The notes under the pieces were generated by a model. It was not told the origin of the DNA, searched no databases, and was given only the letters and a program-made list of their open reading frames with translations. This document shows, piece by piece, positions 1 to 5,579 of a DNA stretch of 5,579 nucleotides (position 1 is the stretch's first letter; each line of letters opens with the position of its first letter). The stretch covers positions 3,101 to 8,679 of the forward strand of contig DOEL01000025.1 in NCBI GenBank assembly GCA_003533095.1, given 5' to 3'. Source of the stretch: Methylophilaceae bacterium (GTDB lineage Bacteria > Pseudomonadota > Gammaproteobacteria > Burkholderiales > Methylophilaceae). Both the position numbers and the translations under genes were made by a program.

Positions 1-78
1 GTTGAGCAATTCAATAAAGAAGTTGATAGTTTAAGATTTGATGTTGATCGCTTAGAACAAAGACTTAAAAAGCTATGA
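1..78 (+). CDS. ubiJ: UbiJ C-terminal end (partial, 5' cut by window edge)
   Basis: Only the last 25 codons and the TGA stop are present, read in frame 1 from the first base. The peptide is charged, with leucine and valine at heptad-like spacing (VDSLRFDVDRLEQRLKKL), so it looks like a short C-terminal coiled coil. UbiJ, an SCP2-domain lipid-binding accessory factor of the aerobic ubiquinone-synthesis complex, typically ends in such a helix, and its gene commonly sits directly before ubiB. The stop overlaps the ubiB start as ATGA (75-78), which suggests translational coupling. The assignment rests on position and the coiled-coil tail; the SCP2 domain lies outside the window. Another small coiled-coil protein cannot be excluded. 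Confidence 0.7.
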   Translation, partial: VEQFNKEVDSLRFDVDRLEQRLKKL

Positions 79-1619
79 AATTTTTAAGGCTTATTTATAT
101 AATCTTTATACTTCTTAAGTATCGGCTTGAAGAGTTTATTACATTTAACCGAAAACTCAATCTTCTTGCCCTTTTCATCTCGGCAGTTTTTTTCTTTCGG
201 CCACATAATAAAAATAGAGGCACAAGACTTAGGCTTGCACTTGAGAATTTAGGTCCCATCTTCGTTAAATTTGGTCAAATGTTATCTACTCGAAGAGATC
301 TCATACCTTTAGATATTGCAGATGAGCTAGCTAAACTTCAGGATCAAGTGCCACCCTTTCCATATAAAGATGTAGAAAAAATTATCATTGCTTCTTATGG
401 TGTCCCGCTAGATAACATCTTTAAAACATTTGATATCTCACCTATAGCGAGCGCATCAGTAGCTCAAGTTCATTTTGCAACACTCCATGACGGTAAACAT
501 GTTGCAGTTAAAATATTAAGGCCTAATATTAAGCGCATTATTGATAAAGATATTAAGCTCTTATATCTTATTGCTCACTTGCTTGAATTAATTTGGTCAG
601 ACGGAAAGCGTTTAAGACCTCGAGAAGTAGTTGCTGAATTTTCTAGGCATGTTCAATGCGAGTTAAATCTTATGTTAGATGCAGCAAATTGCAGTCGCCT
701 AGGTGAAAATTTTAAAGATAAAAAATTACTTATTGTTCCAGAAGTTTATTGGGACTATTGCAATGAAAATGTAATGGTCATGGAGAGAATGTATGGAACC
801 CCCATTAGCCATGTGGAAATACTCCGAAAGAAAAAAATTGACATTAAAGAACTGGCTCGCAATGGCGTAGAAATATTTTTTACCCAAGTTTTTAGAGATA
901 GTTTTTTTCATGCTGATATGCATCCTGGGAATATTCAAGTTGCTGATGATGGACGTTATATTGCTATGGATTTTGGCATTATGGGCTCTTTAAATGAGAA
1001 TGATAAGAACTACCTAGCACGTAATTTTTTAGCTTTTTTTAAGCGTGACTATCATGATGTGGCTCTTGCCCATATTGAATCTGGATGGGTACCTAAAGAT
1101 ACCTCTATTGATGAATTTGAAAATGCAATACGCTCTGTATGTGAGCCTATCTTTAACAAGCCTCTAAAGGAAATCTCATTTGGCCGCTTATTGATTAGAT
1201 TGTTTCAGACGTCGAGACGATTTAATATGGAAATTCAACCACAACTCACAATGCTTCAAAAAACTCTTTTAAACGTAGAAGGCCTTGGTCGAAACCTAGA
1301 TCCTGATTTAGACTTATGGAAAACTGCTGCACCATTTTTGAAAAAATACATGTCTGAACAAAAAGGTATAAAACATATTCTTAAAAACTTAAAAAATGAA
1401 TTTCCTCATTGGCTTCATCTTACCCCAAAACTGCCAAGACTCATTCATGAGCTTCTCGAACAAAAGATTTTACAAAATAAAAATGCAATTACAAAAGATG
1501 ATTTTGAAAGCTTCATAAAGTCACAGAAAAATCAAAATCGTTGGTTTAAAATCATCATTTCTTTTATTGGTATTACCTTATTGATAAATTTAATAGTCTT
1601 GTTTTATTTTATTAAATAA
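75..1619 (+). CDS. ubiB: UbiB, ubiquinone biosynthesis atypical kinase/ATPase (ABC1/ADCK/COQ8 family)
   Basis: This 514-residue protein is a full-length UbiB, the membrane-bound atypical protein-kinase-like ATPase needed for aerobic ubiquinone synthesis. Family landmarks occur in order: the KxGQ motif (KFGQ, residues 65-68, in GPIFVKFGQMLSTRRDLIP), the Ala-rich loop (ASASVAQVH, 125-133), the nucleotide-binding Lys146 in VAVK, the ExD region (ELNLMLDAAN, 196-205), the catalytic loop HADMHPGN (279-286) and the DFG motif (AMDFG, 297-301). A hydrophobic helix at about 490-513 anchors the C-terminus. E. coli UbiB is about 546 residues with two predicted C-terminal helices; here only one is evident. 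The ATG overlaps the ubiJ stop by 4 bases and no strong Shine-Dalgarno precedes it, so coupled translation is likely. Odd point: the usual ELD and EAAN residues read ELN and DAAN. The family identity is near certain; the biochemical activity of UbiB itself is known only in outline. Confidence 0.97.
   Translation: MKFLRLIYIIFILLKYRLEEFITFNRKLNLLALFISAVFFFRPHNKNRGTRLRLALENLGPIFVKFGQMLSTRRDLIPLDIADELAKLQDQVPPFPYKDVEKIIIASYGVPLDNIFKTFDISPIASASVAQVHFATLHDGKHVAVKILRPNIKRIIDKDIKLLYLIAHLLELIWSDGKRLRPREVVAEFSRHVQCELNLMLDAANCSRLGENFKDKKLLIVPEVYWDYCNENVMVMERMYGTPISHVEILRKKKIDIKELARNGVEIFFTQVFRDSFFHADMHPGNIQVADDGRYIAMDFGIMGSLNENDKNYLARNFLAFFKRDYHDVALAHIESGWVPKDTSIDEFENAIRSVCEPIFNKPLKEISFGRLLIRLFQTSRRFNMEIQPQLTMLQKTLLNVEGLGRNLDPDLDLWKTAAPFLKKYMSEQKGIKHILKNLKNEFPHWLHLTPKLPRLIHELLEQKILQNKNAITKDDFESFIKSQKNQNRWFKIIISFIGITLLINLIVLFYFIK
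1542..1613 (+). other. C-terminal membrane anchor of UbiB
   Basis: Residues about 490-513 of UbiB form one continuous hydrophobic stretch (WFKIIISFIGITLLINLIVL and onward), preceded by a basic/polar segment (KSQKNQNR). The length fits one transmembrane helix rather than the pair predicted in E. coli UbiB. The call is from hydrophobicity judged by eye. Confidence 0.75.
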
Positions 1620-1622
1620 ATT

Positions 1623-1627
1623 AGGGA
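1623..1627 (+). promoter_or_regulatory. Shine-Dalgarno site for the symporter's TTG start
   Basis: AGGGA lies 7 bases before the TTG at 1635 and is the clearest ribosome-binding sequence in the window. An in-frame TGA (1632-1634) directly precedes the TTG, so the reading frame cannot begin further upstream. Together these fix the start at TTG. The site sits within the 15-base gap after ubiB, so the symporter is probably read from the ubiJ-ubiB transcript with its own initiation. Confidence 0.75.
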
Positions 1628-1634
1628 ACGTTGA

Positions 1635-3062
1635 TTGCTTATTTGGTTTGTATCGCTCTATTTACTAGTTACCATTGGCATCGGTATCTTTGTATCCTCT
1701 CGCGTTAAAGATACGAAAGATTATGCTGTAGCTGGTCGTCATCTTCCTCTTCCTGTAGTTACCGCCACAGTGTTTGCAACATGGTTTGGCGCTGAAGCCA
1801 TTTTTGGAGTCTCTTCAACTTTTGTAAAGGAAGGTTTAAATGGAGTTGTAGCTGACCCTTTTGGATCGAGTCTTTGCTTGATTATTGCTGGCCTATTCTT
1901 TTCCTCTAAATTATATAAACTAAATATCATCACTTTAGGAGACTTCTATAAAGCAAGATATAACAGAACTATTGAAGTTTTAACAACGATTGCCATTGTT
2001 ATTTCATACTTAGGTTGGGTAGCAGCCCAAATTAAAGCGCTTGGATTGATATTTAATCTTATTACACATCAATTTATTAGCGAACAAGTGGGTATGATTA
2101 TTGGGACATTAATCGTACTTACTTTTACAACATTTGGCGGCATGTTATCTGTAGCTATTTTAGATTTCATTCAAATGATCGTAGTTATTGGTGGCCTTCT
2201 TTATATTGCAAATGCAATTTCTCACTTAACAGGTGGGATTAGACCCGTCATTGAAACTGCGGCTATCCATCATAAATTAGATTTTTTTCCTAAAGGGAAT
2301 ATTTGGACATGGGTCACTTTTTTTGGCACATGGATTACTATGATGCTTGGATCAGTTCCACAACAGGATGTATTTCAACGAGTCACATCTGCTAAAACTG
2401 CAAAGATCGCCTTATATGGCTCTATACTCGGAGCATTAATTTATTTTACATTTACATTTGTACCAATGTTTATTGCCTACTCTGCTACTTTAATTGATGC
2501 AGATTATTTTAATGGTCTTGTGAATACAAATTCACAACACGTTTTACCAATGCTTGTTCTTAATTACATGCCGCTATTTGCACAAGTGATATTTTTTGGA
2601 GCAGTTTTATCAGCCATTATGAGCTGCTCATCAGCAACACTTTTAGCGCCTTCTATTACTTTTGCAGAAAATATTGTAAAAGGATATTTTCCAAAAATAA
2701 GTGACAAACATTTACTTAAAATTATGAGAATTACACTTGTATGTTTTTCTTCTATTGTTTTACTTTATGCACTCAGTTCAAATCTTTCAATTTTTGGTAT
2801 GGTCGAATCTGCATATAAAATTACGCTTGCAGGTGCATTTGTACCATTGGTCTTTGGCGCCTTTTGGAAAAAGGCAAACAGTCAGGGAGCGCTCATGGCT
2901 ATTATTGGAGGCGTCGGTTCTTGGTTGTTTGTTGAATTTTTTCTAGGGGACAATACACCAATACCGGCACAGCTTATTGGCTTAGCTAATAGCGTTATTG
3001 GAATGGTTCTCGGATCTTTACTTCCCAATATCATAAAAGAAGCGAACAAAATCAAAAGTTAA
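1635..3062 (+). CDS. Sodium:solute symporter (SSS/SLC5 family), CHT-like, substrate unknown
   Basis: This 475-residue, strongly hydrophobic protein has about 13 putative membrane helices (roughly residues 2-21, 40-58, 75-93, 116-140, 152-170, 175-197, 225-240, 258-282, 315-345, 362-380, 392-410, 417-437, 445-464), the usual SSS number. Family marks are the AGRHLPLP segment after helix 1 (33-40), the SSS signature region GGMLSVAILDFIQ (168-180), VPQQDVFQRVTSAK (241-254) and the serine-rich SAIMSCSSATLL (326-337), which matches the helix that supplies Na2-site hydroxyls in SSS transporters. From memory the pattern (ATWFGAE near helix 2, FQRV, SAxMS followed by FAxNI) is closest to the SLC5A7/choline-transporter-like branch rather than PutP or PanF, but the solute cannot be read from sequence. 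The start is TTG, fixed by an in-frame TGA just upstream and AGGGA 7 bases before it; the first helix begins at once, so later starts would remove it. It follows ubiB by 15 bases, and its stop interlocks with the mutM stop. Confidence 0.93.
   Translation: MLIWFVSLYLLVTIGIGIFVSSRVKDTKDYAVAGRHLPLPVVTATVFATWFGAEAIFGVSSTFVKEGLNGVVADPFGSSLCLIIAGLFFSSKLYKLNIITLGDFYKARYNRTIEVLTTIAIVISYLGWVAAQIKALGLIFNLITHQFISEQVGMIIGTLIVLTFTTFGGMLSVAILDFIQMIVVIGGLLYIANAISHLTGGIRPVIETAAIHHKLDFFPKGNIWTWVTFFGTWITMMLGSVPQQDVFQRVTSAKTAKIALYGSILGALIYFTFTFVPMFIAYSATLIDADYFNGLVNTNSQHVLPMLVLNYMPLFAQVIFFGAVLSAIMSCSSATLLAPSITFAENIVKGYFPKISDKHLLKIMRITLVCFSSIVLLYALSSNLSIFGMVESAYKITLAGAFVPLVFGAFWKKANSQGALMAIIGGVGSWLFVEFFLGDNTPIPAQLIGLANSVIGMVLGSLLPNIIKEANKIKS
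3059..3062. other. Interlocked convergent stop codons (TTAA)
   Basis: The palindrome TTAA holds both stop codons: TAA of the symporter at 3060-3062 on the plus strand and TAA of mutM at 3061-3059 on the minus strand. The genes therefore overlap tail to tail by 4 bases. There is no intergenic DNA, and no GC-rich hairpin with a following T-run is visible within about 40 bases on either side, so any factor-independent terminator would have to lie inside coding sequence. Confidence 0.95.
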
Positions 3063-3874
3063 GTTTGACACTTGGGGCAAAAAAAACTTGATCGCTGAGC
3101 AATAATTTTACTCACAATAATCGATTTGCAGGCTCGGCAAGGTTTTCCTTTTCTTCCATATACAGCATAAGTTTGCTGAAAATAGCCAGACTGTCCATTT
3201 ACATTATAAAAATCTCTCAACGAACTACCTCCTAATTCGATAGCTTTATAAAGTGTCTCTTTAATAAATTTCACGATTTTCTTACATTCATTTAAAGAAA
3301 CATCCTTTGCCAGTCTAGTCGGTAGTACCTTCGCCTTAAATAAAGATTCACTTGCATAAATATTTCCGACACCTACAACAATATGACTATCCATAATAAT
3401 ATTTTTAATAGTAGTTCTTTTATTTTGTACTTTTGAAAATAAATATTTATCAGTAAAAAATTTTTCTAAAGGCTCAGGGCCTAATTTTGAAATTAAAAAA
3501 TGTTGATTGATATCTCCATCTATCCAATGAAAAGATCCAAATCTTCTAGGGTCCGTGTATCTTAAAATATTTTTTATATCTTGAAATTGAATATCAACAT
3601 GATCGTGCTTTTGCGGAAGAATATCATTCTTTAAAAGCTCGAGTCGTCCAGACATCCCCAAATGAATCATGAGATGACCGCTCACAGTTTCAATAAGAAT
3701 ATATTTGGCGCGCCTTTTTATGGCTAGTATTTTTTGATTAGGGAGTGTTTTTTTTAAATGTGATGGAATTGGCCATCTCAATGATGTGTTTCTAACAACA
3801 ATATTCTTAATAGTTTTTTGGAGTATAGGTTGCAACCCCATACAGGTAATTTCAACCTCAGGAAGTTCCGGCAT
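3059..3874 (-). CDS. mutM: Formamidopyrimidine-DNA glycosylase (Fpg/MutM)
   Basis: This 271-residue protein is a bifunctional DNA glycosylase/AP lyase that removes 8-oxoguanine and formamidopyrimidines. It starts with MPELPEVE; after Met removal Pro2 is the Schiff-base nucleophile and Glu3 the general acid. Other family residues are Lys57 (RRAKY), the void-filling Met74 in MSGRL with Arg110 and Phe112 in TDPRRFG, Asn171 in VVGVGNIYASE (helix-two-turn-helix), GGSSLRDF (215-222), and a C-terminal zinc finger CRAC-x16-CPKC (246-249 and 266-269) containing Arg261. PELPEVE, rather than the MPEGPE typical of Nei, and the MSGR loop favour MutM over endonuclease VIII. The length is normal. Odd point: the usual Arg before Gly13 is Met12 (TCMGLQP). 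The gene begins 7 bases after the DUF4340 stop with no recognisable Shine-Dalgarno (AT-only ATTAATTT context), so it is probably translated by coupling at the end of that operon. Confidence 0.98.
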   Translation of the reverse strand: MPELPEVEITCMGLQPILQKTIKNIVVRNTSLRWPIPSHLKKTLPNQKILAIKRRAKYILIETVSGHLMIHLGMSGRLELLKNDILPQKHDHVDIQFQDIKNILRYTDPRRFGSFHWIDGDINQHFLISKLGPEPLEKFFTDKYLFSKVQNKRTTIKNIIMDSHIVVGVGNIYASESLFKAKVLPTRLAKDVSLNECKKIVKFIKETLYKAIELGGSSLRDFYNVNGQSGYFQQTYAVYGRKGKPCRACKSIIVSKIIAQRSSFFCPKCQT

Positions 3875-3881
3875 AAATTAA

Positions 3882-4769
3882 TTAATTTTTTGGCTTTTCG
3901 ACTGGCGGATTCATCATGGTAAATCCAATATCACTTCCAAAATGATATAACAAACCCTCATCTACCCTGAAAAGCTGGGTCTCAGGAGATTCTTGAACCC
4001 GAAGAAAAGTAATTTTTTTTCCGTCTACAGTGCGAATATCAAAACTCTTATATGGGACTCTTAAATCTAGTGAAAATTTTTCTACTGACCTTGCTTGGTT
4101 TTTAACCCAGGCCATATCAAACCATTCTGCCATTTCATCTTGCTTAAAAGAATTACCTTCATTAGCTTTCCATTCATCTTTATTACGGGTCAATTTAAGA
4201 TGTTTAGATTGCCATTGTTCAAGGCGAGAAAAATCAAATTCTTTGATTTGTTCAGCTCGACTTAAAGGTGATTTATCAATGAGCTCAATGGGCTGTATAG
4301 ACGCTGATTCTGAATAAGCACCACTAATAAGATAAACACTTCCTTTAAATAATAGATATTGATCTTCGGTGACTGAGTTATATGTACCAAAAACAAATTC
4401 TTCTTCCAAGCCCTTATGGATAAGCTTTAATTTCACAGCTGGCTTATCTAATCCATATTTAGCTAAATCATTAGAGGGTAATTTTTCACTACTCGATGTT
4501 GCAACGATAGAAATAATTTTCTGAACTAAAAATTGATCTGCTCGACCTTTGATTGGTTCAAGCATGTCCCAGTTATCATTATTTTTTTTAAAAATAACCG
4601 GGGCTCTTGATGGAAATTCAATCTTCACAACATCAAAATCACCTAAGCTAAGTGTGCTAACTTCAAATTGCTTTGTTTGCTTTGTTTGTGTGGGCTTAAG
4701 AAATAAAAAAAGTGAAATCGATAAAACAACTAAAAGCAAAAAAATATTAATAAGCCAACGATTTTTCAT
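3882..4769 (-). CDS. DUF4340 domain protein, membrane-anchored, GldG partner
   Basis: This 295-residue protein has an N-terminal signal-anchor helix (about residues 5-24, after MKNRW) and a hydrophilic remainder that should lie in the periplasm. DUF4340 hallmarks are visible: NWDMLEPIKGRADQFLVQKI (66-85), YGLDKPAVKLKL (105-116), a FVFGTYN turn (125-131) and VYLIS (145-149). The second half (about 176-282) repeats the layout, with LTRNKDEWKANEG (193-205) answering IFKKNNDNWDMLEP. DUF4340 genes commonly follow GldG-type genes in ABC-2 transporter clusters, and here the start lies 1 base after the gldG-like stop (TAATATG), implying tight co-translation. The exact role is unknown; a structural or substrate-handling subunit of that transporter is inferred. 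The ATG start is chosen because it places the charged N-terminus directly before the helix. Confidence 0.88.
   Translation of the reverse strand: MKNRWLINIFLLLVVLSISLFLFLKPTQTKQTKQFEVSTLSLGDFDVVKIEFPSRAPVIFKKNNDNWDMLEPIKGRADQFLVQKIISIVATSSSEKLPSNDLAKYGLDKPAVKLKLIHKGLEEEFVFGTYNSVTEDQYLLFKGSVYLISGAYSESASIQPIELIDKSPLSRAEQIKEFDFSRLEQWQSKHLKLTRNKDEWKANEGNSFKQDEMAEWFDMAWVKNQARSVEKFSLDLRVPYKSFDIRTVDGKKITFLRVQESPETQLFRVDEGLLYHFGSDIGFTMMNPPVEKPKN
3924..4244 (-). repeat. DUF4340 internal module B
   Basis: Residues about 176-282 form a second, diverged copy. LKLTRNKDEW (191-200) aligns without gaps to VIFKKNNDNW (58-67) of module A. A helix with DEMAEWFDMAW follows, then strand-rich sequence ending in TQLFRVDEGLLYHFGSD, comparable to the end of module A. 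The YGLDKP linker has no clear counterpart here. Confidence 0.45.
4320..4631 (-). repeat. DUF4340 internal module A
   Basis: Residues about 47-150 of the DUF4340 protein form the first copy of a roughly 105-residue unit. It has a strand-like VIFKKNNDNW segment, a helix with RADQFLVQKI, a YGLDKP linker, then beta strands ending in QYLLFKGSVYLISG. It matches module B in order and spacing, although identity is low and the alignment was made by eye. Confidence 0.5.
4671..4688 (-). repeat. 9-base perfect tandem duplication (two copies) in the DUF4340 linker
   Basis: On the minus strand CAAACAAAG occurs twice in tandem, followed by a further CAA. It encodes QTKQTK (residues 28-33) just after the membrane helix. 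Being in frame and in a flexible juxtamembrane linker, it only changes linker length by three residues. It is probably a recent slippage duplication. Confidence 0.8.
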
Positions 4770-4770
4770 A

Positions 4771-5579
4771 TTAAGCTTTTCTACGTTTAAGCCAGAAAAA
4801 TATGCCTAAAACAAAAATTCCGATAGGAATGAAATATTGGAAGCTGTGAAATACTGTCCATGCAATTAAAACAGAAGTATTATCGTTTGGAATAGTCACG
4901 TTTACATCTTTTAGTGGCATTGGCTGAATTGAGATGAGATTATCATCCCCAGTCAACCAATTAATCATATTAATACCAAGGTCTAGATTACCACCGGTTG
5001 TAATAAAGGTATTGGATAAGAAATTTCCATTGCCAACTACTACGACTCTTTGACCTTTTTTACCGTAAGTTCTCTGAAGCGCTACTGCAATATTAATAGG
5101 GCCTGGTTTGTCTTTATTTTTATCAAAAGTTGATTTCTGATTTGCGGCAGATTGCGTAGATTCTAGCCAGCCATTTGGAGAAACTTCAATAAGCTTACTG
5201 ACCTCCCAACCGTTATCTAATGTACCTTGCGCATTTACCTCATGCGCATTAGAAAAAAGTGTTCTAAGCATAAAATTTTTAGTAATGGCATGTTCGCCAT
5301 ACGCAGATGCAAAAGAAACATTTTCATCGGCGCCTTCGACTTTGACTGTTGGATCCACAACATGGCCATTGGAAACGGTGAGTCCAAGATAAGTAGCCAC
5401 CTCTTCTAAACCATGAAAATTATTATCATCAAGAAGCCAAAGTAAATTTCCACCTGACTCTAAAAACTTTTTAATTTTTTTTGCTTCAATAGGGGAGATA
5501 TTTTTTTGTGGGCTAGCTATAACTAACATAGAACCGTTTAGAGGCACTTCAGATTCAACAGTAAGATTTGGATTTGCAA
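4771..5579 (-). CDS. GldG-family ABC transporter auxiliary protein, C-terminal part (5' cut by window edge)
   Basis: The frame stays open to the right edge, so the 268 visible residues are the C-terminal part of a longer protein; the GTG at 5547 is an internal valine. Upstream codons read ANPNLTVESEV before PLNGSMLVIASPQ. Visible family features are MLVIASPQKNISPIEAKKI and LESGGNLLWLLDD (the ABC_transp_aux / GldG Rossmann-like core, in which Gly-Gly precedes a hydrophobic strand), VVVVGNGNFLSN, and INMINWLTGDDNLISI, followed by one C-terminal helix (TVFHSFQYFIPIGIFVLGIF) ending in a basic KRRKA tail. Most of the protein should be periplasmic. GldG was named for Bacteroidetes gliding, but in proteobacteria the family accompanies ABC-2 type exporters of unknown substrate; the ATPase and permease genes would be expected upstream, outside the window. 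Its stop is 1 base before the DUF4340 start. Confidence 0.88.
   Translation of the reverse strand, partial: ANPNLTVESEVPLNGSMLVIASPQKNISPIEAKKIKKFLESGGNLLWLLDDNNFHGLEEVATYLGLTVSNGHVVDPTVKVEGADENVSFASAYGEHAITKNFMLRTLFSNAHEVNAQGTLDNGWEVSKLIEVSPNGWLESTQSAANQKSTFDKNKDKPGPINIAVALQRTYGKKGQRVVVVGNGNFLSNTFITTGGNLDLGINMINWLTGDDNLISIQPMPLKDVNVTIPNDNTSVLIAWTVFHSFQYFIPIGIFVLGIFFWLKRRKA

Noticed and set aside
726..938. Minus-strand open frame of 70 codons inside ubiB
   Set aside because: It lies opposite the conserved catalytic-loop region of UbiB and has no recognisable motif, so it is a shadow. The frames at 1739-1933 (minus), 2737-2946 (plus) and 5227-5409 (plus) were rejected likewise.
3061..3089. 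Inverted repeat AAGTTT...AAACTT with an A-run, just after the symporter stop, as a possible terminator
   Set aside because: The 6-base arms are AT-rich with a loop of about 17 bases, and no T-run follows on the plus strand. It lies inside mutM coding sequence and is most likely chance.
3059..3874. Endonuclease VIII (Nei) as the identity of the glycosylase
   Set aside because: The N-terminus is PELPEVE rather than PEGPE, and the MSGRL and TDPRRFG void-filling motifs are those of Fpg/MutM.
4030..4317. Plus-strand open frame of 95 codons opposite the DUF4340 gene
   Set aside because: It is antisense to a well-supported gene, has no family motif and a serine/cysteine-rich shadow composition. 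The similar frame at 4549-4809 was rejected for the same reason.
5545..5547. GTG as the start codon of the GldG-like gene
   Set aside because: The frame continues without a stop to the window edge, and the upstream residues fit the family pattern, so the gene is cut by the window rather than starting here.
1..5579. Mobile element, CRISPR, defence system or RNA gene
   Set aside because: Nearly every base is accounted for by conserved housekeeping or transport genes. I saw no transposase, terminal repeats, spaced direct repeats or tRNA-like sequence.

Overview
The window is AT-rich (roughly mid-30s % GC by eye) and almost wholly coding, with gaps of only 1 to 15 bases between genes. It looks like a chromosomal piece of a streamlined, low-GC proteobacterium. 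The ubiJ-ubiB junction of the aerobic ubiquinone pathway and the gldG-DUF4340-mutM arrangement suggest a betaproteobacterium. My best guess is a Methylophilales-type lineage (OM43 / Methylopumilus-like), but that comes from memory of gene order and composition, not from a search.

Layout: two gene clusters converge. On the plus strand (1-3062) lie the last 25 codons of a probable ubiJ, then ubiB overlapping it by 4 bases, then after a 15-base gap a 13-helix sodium:solute symporter that starts at TTG. On the minus strand, read from the right edge (5579 down to 3059), lie the C-terminal part of a GldG-type ABC-transporter auxiliary protein (cut by the window edge), a DUF4340 membrane-anchored protein 1 base later, and mutM (formamidopyrimidine-DNA glycosylase) 7 bases after that. 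The two clusters meet tail to tail with their stop codons interlocked in one TTAA at 3059-3062, leaving no intergenic room for a terminator.

Function: UbiJ and UbiB are both accessory factors of ubiquinone synthesis, so the left cluster serves respiratory quinone supply. The symporter behind them has no obvious functional link and its substrate is unknown; its sequence resembles the SLC5A7/CHT-like branch of the SSS family. On the right, GldG and DUF4340 proteins usually accompany an ABC-2 type ATPase and permease, which would be expected just past the right edge. MutM rides at the end of that transcription unit and repairs 8-oxoguanine.

No mobile element, CRISPR array, tRNA, rRNA or riboswitch is visible, and there is no gene-free stretch over 15 bases. 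I see no new system. The points most worth a second look are two substitutions in the UbiB ExD region, an internal duplication in the DUF4340 protein, an Arg-to-Met change in MutM, and the zero-gap convergent junction.
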